From contig JACCUC010000311.1 in the NCBI GenBank assembly GCA_013812065.1, forward strand, positions 1 through 8,198: a stretch of 8,198 nucleotides of DNA, in the 5' to 3' direction. This document shows positions 5,664-8,198 of the stretch, piece by piece. Source of the DNA: Thermoleophilaceae bacterium (GTDB lineage: Bacteria; Actinomycetota; Thermoleophilia; Solirubrobacterales; Thermoleophilaceae). The position numbers and the translations under genes are program-made. Position 1 is the first letter of the stretch. The number at the start of each line of letters is the position of its first letter. Below the pieces are notes generated by a model. The model had not been told where the DNA came from and searched no databases. It saw nothing but the letters and a program-made list of their open reading frames with translations.

Positions 5664-7139
5664 ATGGCGACCCTCCACAAGGACCGTCTCAGCGCCCTCG
5701 ACGCGTCCTTCCTCGCCCAGGAGAGGGAGTCGTCGCACATGCACGTCGGGGCGCTCGTGATCCTCACGGGGCGCCCGCCGACCCACGAGGAGCTCGTCGA
5801 GCACGTCGAGTCGCGACTGCACCTCGTCCCCCGGTACCGCCAGAAGCTCGCCGAGTCGCCGCTCGAGACCGGCCGCCCCTTCTGGGTCGACGATCCACGC
5901 CTCAACCTCGACTACCACGTCCGCCACACCGCCCTTCCGCGGCCCGGCTCGGAGAATCAGCTGCGCCAGCTCGCCGGCCGCCTGTTCTCCCAGCGCCTCG
6001 ACCGCCATAAGCCGCTGTGGGAGCTGTGGCTCGTCCAGGGCCTCGAGGTCGAGCAGGGCGAGAGCGGCGAGCGCTTCGTGCTGATCTCGAAGACCCACCA
6101 CTCGATGGTGGACGGGGTCGCGGGGGTCGACATCGCCACCGTGCTCTTCGACCTGACCAGCGAGCCCGAGGATCCGCCGCCGCGGTTGCGCTGGGCCCCG
6201 CATCGCGAGCCCTCGGGCGTCGAGCTCGTGGCTCACAACGTGGTCGACGTCGCCCGGCGCCCGCTGTCGCTCGCCGGCGGGGCCGCGCGGGCCCTCACTC
6301 GCCCCGGCCGCACCGCCGGACGGCTCCGCGAGGCCGCCCAGGGAGTCGGCGAGGTCCTCTGGGCGGGTCTCAATCCGGCGCCCTCGACGCCGCTCAACGT
6401 GGAGATCGGACCGCACCGGCGGCTGTTCTGGGTGCGTGCGCAGCTCGCCGACCTCAAGTGGATCAAGGATGCGCTCGGGGGGACGGTCAACGACGTGGTG
6501 CTCACCGTGGTCACCGCGGCGCTTCGGCGCTGGCTACGCGAGCGCGGCGTGCGCACCGAGGGCCTCGAGCTGCGCGCGCTCGTGCCGGTCTCGATCCGCA
6601 CCGACGAGCAGCAGGGTCAGCCCGGCAACCGGATCGCGGCCATGCGCGGGCCACTGCCGGTCTATATCGATGACCCGGTCGAGCGACTCGGGATTGTGCG
6701 GGAGGCGATGCGCGATATCAAGGAGTCCAAGCAGGCGCTCGGCGCGGAGCTGATCGCTGGCGTGCAGGAGTTCGCCCCGCCGACGCTGCTTGCTCAGGCC
6801 TCGCGGCTCAACTTCTCGACGCGCCTGTTCAACCTGATCGTCACCAACGTGCCGGGGCCGCAGTTCCCGCTCTACCTGCTCGGGCGCGAGCTCCGGGAGA
6901 TCGTGCCGATCGCCTTCCTGCCCGAGCACCACGCGCTCGCGATCGCGATCATGAGTTACAACGGCCGGATCGACTTCGGGCTGCTCGCCGACTACGACGC
7001 GCTACCCGACGTCGAGGATCTGGGAGCGATGCTCGAGGAGTCGCTCGAGGAGCTGCTGGCAGCCACACGGCCGCGAAAGCGGGCGGCCAAGCGCTCGCGG
7101 CGCCCGGCTAGCTCCCGATCTTCCGGTTCCCGAACATGA
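5664..7139 (+). CDS. Wax ester synthase / diacylglycerol acyltransferase (WS/DGAT)
   Basis: A 491-residue bifunctional-type acyltransferase that transfers fatty acyl groups from acyl-CoA to diacylglycerol or fatty alcohols, giving the triacylglycerol and wax esters that many actinobacteria store. The start is typical for the family (RLSALDASFL, then HMHVGALVILTG). The catalytic motif HHxxxDG is at 145-151 (HHSMVDG). Other family marks are PLW at 117-119, the ND motif at 276-277 (TVNDVVLTVV), VPVSIR followed by a GNR, and NVPGP at 395-399, followed by PLY. Length is normal (about 450-500). There is no signal peptide; members associate with the inner membrane face and lipid bodies. The last 25 or so residues are a Lys/Arg/Ser-rich tail (RPRKRAAKRSRR) encoded partly antisense to the next gene, overlapping its 3' end by 32 bases. 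It is divergent from the M28 gene. Whether it favours TAG or wax esters cannot be read here. Confidence 0.97.
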   Translation: MATLHKDRLSALDASFLAQERESSHMHVGALVILTGRPPTHEELVEHVESRLHLVPRYRQKLAESPLETGRPFWVDDPRLNLDYHVRHTALPRPGSENQLRQLAGRLFSQRLDRHKPLWELWLVQGLEVEQGESGERFVLISKTHHSMVDGVAGVDIATVLFDLTSEPEDPPPRLRWAPHREPSGVELVAHNVVDVARRPLSLAGGAARALTRPGRTAGRLREAAQGVGEVLWAGLNPAPSTPLNVEIGPHRRLFWVRAQLADLKWIKDALGGTVNDVVLTVVTAALRRWLRERGVRTEGLELRALVPVSIRTDEQQGQPGNRIAAMRGPLPVYIDDPVERLGIVREAMRDIKESKQALGAELIAGVQEFAPPTLLAQASRLNFSTRLFNLIVTNVPGPQFPLYLLGRELREIVPIAFLPEHHALAIAIMSYNGRIDFGLLADYDALPDVEDLGAMLEESLEELLAATRPRKRAAKRSRRPASSRSSGSRT

Positions 7140-7380
7140 GCACCTTGCGCTCGAGGTCGAAGTAGACGTTCTCGCTCTCGCGCAGGAGGCTCTTGAGCAC
7201 GTCGAGGTCGTCGGCGGTGGGCCGGATGACGTACTCCTCGGAGCCGTGGTCGAGGACGAGCTGCACGGTGAAGACGCCGGCGGCGCCGGGCGCGTTCTCG
7301 GTCCAGGTCGGCTGGTAGTCGGTTACCTCGCGGACCTTGATCTCGCCCGGGGTGATCTCATGCTCGGCGCTCGCCTCCAT
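7108..7380 (-). CDS. Conserved-looking hypothetical protein, 90 residues
   Basis: I do not recognise a family. The protein is small, acidic in its first half and soluble, with no cysteine, signal peptide or membrane segment. Two beta-like stretches are visible (GVFTVQLVLDHG near 35-46, then EEYVIRP). A helix-like ADDLDVLKSLLRES stretch follows near residue 56, and a last strand-like piece (NVYFDLERKVLMFG) ends in a basic KIGS. This pattern suggests one compact alpha/beta domain. The gene has a good ribosome binding site and balanced amino-acid use, so it is very likely real. Its 3' end lies antisense to the last 32 bases of the WS/DGAT gene. It lies 94 bases downstream of the MIP18 gene on the same strand, so the two may be co-transcribed. 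Confidence 0.82.
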   Translation of the reverse strand: MEASAEHEITPGEIKVREVTDYQPTWTENAPGAAGVFTVQLVLDHGSEEYVIRPTADDLDVLKSLLRESENVYFDLERKVLMFGNRKIGS

Positions 7381-7386
7381 CGCTGC

Positions 7387-7393
7387 CCTTCCT
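7387..7393 (-). promoter_or_regulatory. Ribosome binding site of the 90-residue protein gene
   Basis: The minus strand reads AGGAAGG, six bases, then ATG at 7380. It fixes the start and shows that this gene is translated from an mRNA with a leader, unlike its neighbours. Confidence 0.75.
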
Positions 7394-7440
7394 CGCTCGG
7401 GGGACTATCCACGGGCCTGCTTCCCCTGCGCCTCGGCGGT

Positions 7441-7470
7441 GAAACCGATTGGCTGCGGCCTGGCGGTTCC
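7441..7470 (-). terminator. Weak hairpin between the MIP18 gene and the 90-residue protein gene
   Basis: On the minus strand GGAACCG (7470-7464) can pair with CGGTTTC (7447-7441), seven pairs including one G-U, around a 16-base loop. It starts five bases after the MIP18 stop codon. No T-run follows, so it could be a weak attenuator, an mRNA 3'-end stabiliser or chance. The rest of the 7381-7474 gap holds only the downstream ribosome binding site. Confidence 0.25.
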
Positions 7471-7474
7471 CGGC

Positions 7475-7771
7475 TCAGTAGCCGAGCGCGAACTTCGCCT
7501 CTTCGCTCATCATGTCCGGCGTCCACGGCGGGCTGAAGACCATCTTGGGGTAGACCCGCTCCACGCCCTCGAGCTCGCCGACGTACTCCTCCATCTGGTC
7601 GGTCACCTGGGGGCCGATCGGGCAGCCGGGGGTGGTCAGCGTGAAGGTGACGTAGACCTCGGAGTCCTCGACGGTGACCTCGTAGACGAGGCCGAGCTCC
7701 ATGAAGTCGAGCCCGAGCTCGGGATCGATCACGTTGGTGAGTGCTTCTTGGACATCTTCGACGGTGGGCAT
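7475..7771 (-). CDS. MIP18/DUF59-family Fe-S cluster assembly factor (SufT/PaaD-like)
   Basis: A 98-residue single-domain protein of the MIP18 (formerly DUF59) family. Relatives such as SufT and PaaD help mature Fe-S proteins in the cytoplasm. Family motifs are clear: an N-terminal helix (VEDVQEALTNVIDPE), the signature DPELGLDFMELGLVY at 16-30, TLTTPGCP at 44-51 with the conserved Cys50, and the aromatic-Pro C-terminal block FSPPWTPDMM at 79-88. Length is normal for a stand-alone member. No other suf genes lie in the window, so it cannot be assigned to a Suf operon here; orphan copies are common. The ATG at 7771 lacks a Shine-Dalgarno sequence and has a TACCCT hexamer six bases upstream. It is divergent from fxsA across 55 bases. 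I do not use the name sufT because PaaD-type paralogues share these motifs. Confidence 0.94.
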   Translation of the reverse strand: MPTVEDVQEALTNVIDPELGLDFMELGLVYEVTVEDSEVYVTFTLTTPGCPIGPQVTDQMEEYVGELEGVERVYPKMVFSPPWTPDMMSEEAKFALGY

Positions 7772-7777
7772 GGTTCA

Positions 7778-7783
7778 AGGGTA
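7778..7783 (-). promoter_or_regulatory. Candidate -10 element, leaderless start of the MIP18 gene
   Basis: The minus strand reads TACCCT (TANNNT), six bases, then ATG at 7771. Upstream there is TCGACA, five of six matches to TTGACA, but at a short 15-base spacing. No ribosome binding site is present. Confidence 0.4.
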
Positions 7784-7814
7784 GTGGGTCGGGTGGTGTG
7801 TCGAGCGGCCGGTG

Positions 7815-7820
7815 TAGCCT
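7815..7820 (+). promoter_or_regulatory. Candidate -10 element, leaderless start of fxsA
   Basis: TAGCCT (TANNNT) ends six bases before the ATG at 7827, with no Shine-Dalgarno sequence. It is the same hexamer as before the WS/DGAT gene. The 55-base divergent gap (7772-7826) therefore carries two facing candidate -10 elements, this one and the one for the MIP18 gene. Confidence 0.4.
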
Positions 7821-7826
7821 CAGGCC

Positions 7827-8198
7827 ATGCGCTGGCTGCTCGTGCTCGTGGCGTTCGTGATTGTGCCGCTTGCCGAGCTGTGGGCGATCCTCTCGGTCGG
7901 CGACGCGATCGGCGTCCTGCCCACCATCCTCATCCTGCTCGCCGACTCGGTGCTCGGGGCGTTGCTCCTGCGCTCGCAGGGGCGCGGGGCGTGGCGACGC
8001 TTCGTCGAGGCGCTCCAGTTGGCGCGGGTTCCGAGTCGCGAGATCGCCGACGGCCTGCTGATCCTGGTCGGCGCGGCGCTCCTGCTGACCCCTGGGTTCC
8101 TCACCGACGCAGTCGGCGTGCTGCTGCTCGTGCCGCCCTCGCGCGCGCTCGTGCGGCGGGGCCTCGAGCGGGCGATCGCGCGCCGCATGGTCACGGGG
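7827..8198 (+). CDS. fxsA: FxsA family membrane protein, partial (3' end outside window)
   Basis: An open frame of 124 codons with no stop before the window edge. It encodes a small polytopic inner-membrane protein of the FxsA family. In E. coli, raised FxsA relieves exclusion of phage T7 by the F-plasmid protein PifA; its normal role is unclear. Residues 3-20 form helix 1, containing the conserved P14 and E17. Helix 2 covers about 28-48 and ends in the family's LLRSQG (47-52). A basic amphipathic stretch (53-71) precedes a hydrophobic hairpin at about 76-103, which contains the hallmark TPGFLTD (88-94). The chain then turns Arg-rich, as expected for the cytoplasmic tail, which is variable in length. 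The ATG at 7827 starts directly at the first helix, as usual in the family. The visible part already covers the whole conserved domain. Confidence 0.94.
   Translation, partial: MRWLLVLVAFVIVPLAELWAILSVGDAIGVLPTILILLADSVLGALLLRSQGRGAWRRFVEALQLARVPSREIADGLLILVGAALLLTPGFLTDAVGVLLLVPPSRALVRRGLERAIARRMVTG

Noticed and set aside
5576..5905. N-terminal extension of the M28 gene by 110 codons
   Set aside because: The extension runs antisense through the start of WS/DGAT, has no family-like sequence, and would bury the hydrophobic segment that fits a signal peptide at the N-terminus.
4629..6416. 595-codon open frame on the minus strand covering the M28 and WS/DGAT genes
   Set aside because: It is antisense to the well-supported WS/DGAT gene and out of frame with the M28 gene. 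Its translation is low-complexity Arg/Ala/Gly-rich sequence typical of GC-rich shadow frames.
7827..8198. Possible phage-exclusion or defence island at the right edge because of FxsA
   Set aside because: FxsA is a widespread housekeeping membrane protein, and nothing nearby resembles a defence, toxin or phage gene.

Overview
The window looks like chromosomal DNA from a very GC-rich actinobacterium. The third codon positions are strongly G/C, GTG starts are common, and the gene set (wax ester synthase/DGAT, FxsA, IspH, a stand-alone MIP18/SufT-like protein) is typical of that group. The style of several proteins suggests the class Thermoleophilia (Solirubrobacterales/Gaiellales), but that placement is inference; nothing here is a taxonomic marker. 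I see no transposase, integrase, tRNA, rRNA, CRISPR array or attachment site. Coding density is high and no gene-free stretch reaches 300 bases.

Layout from left to right: (1) a flavin-dependent monooxygenase on +; (2) an EamA/DMT-type membrane transporter on -, convergent with it; (3) a small lipoprotein on - with a coiled coil and a Gly/Ser/Asp-rich tail, upstream of the transporter in the same direction; (4) divergent from the lipoprotein, a thioredoxin-fold protein on + that has lost both catalytic cysteines and has no cysteine at all; (5) ispH on -, convergent with it; (6) an M28 zinc hydrolase with glutaminyl-cyclase-like motifs on -, five bases upstream of ispH, so the two probably form an operon; (7) divergent from the hydrolase, a WS/DGAT acyltransferase on +, whose 3' end overlaps (8) an unrecognised 90-residue protein on -; (9) a MIP18-family Fe-S assembly factor on -, upstream of gene 8; (10) divergent from it, fxsA on +, running off the right edge.

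Most of these are housekeeping or lipid-related: IspH completes the MEP isoprenoid pathway, WS/DGAT makes storage neutral lipids, and the MIP18 protein assists Fe-S assembly, which the [4Fe-4S] enzyme IspH needs in general. I see no single dedicated pathway or defence system joining them.

The points most worth a second look are the cysteine-free DipZ/TlpA-like protein facing a coiled-coil lipoprotein; the glutaminyl-cyclase resemblance of the M28 enzyme; and start sites that seem to come in two kinds. Two genes have clear Shine-Dalgarno sequences. Five lack one and instead have a -10-like hexamer ending 6-7 bases before the start codon (a sixth at 9), as expected for leaderless mRNAs.
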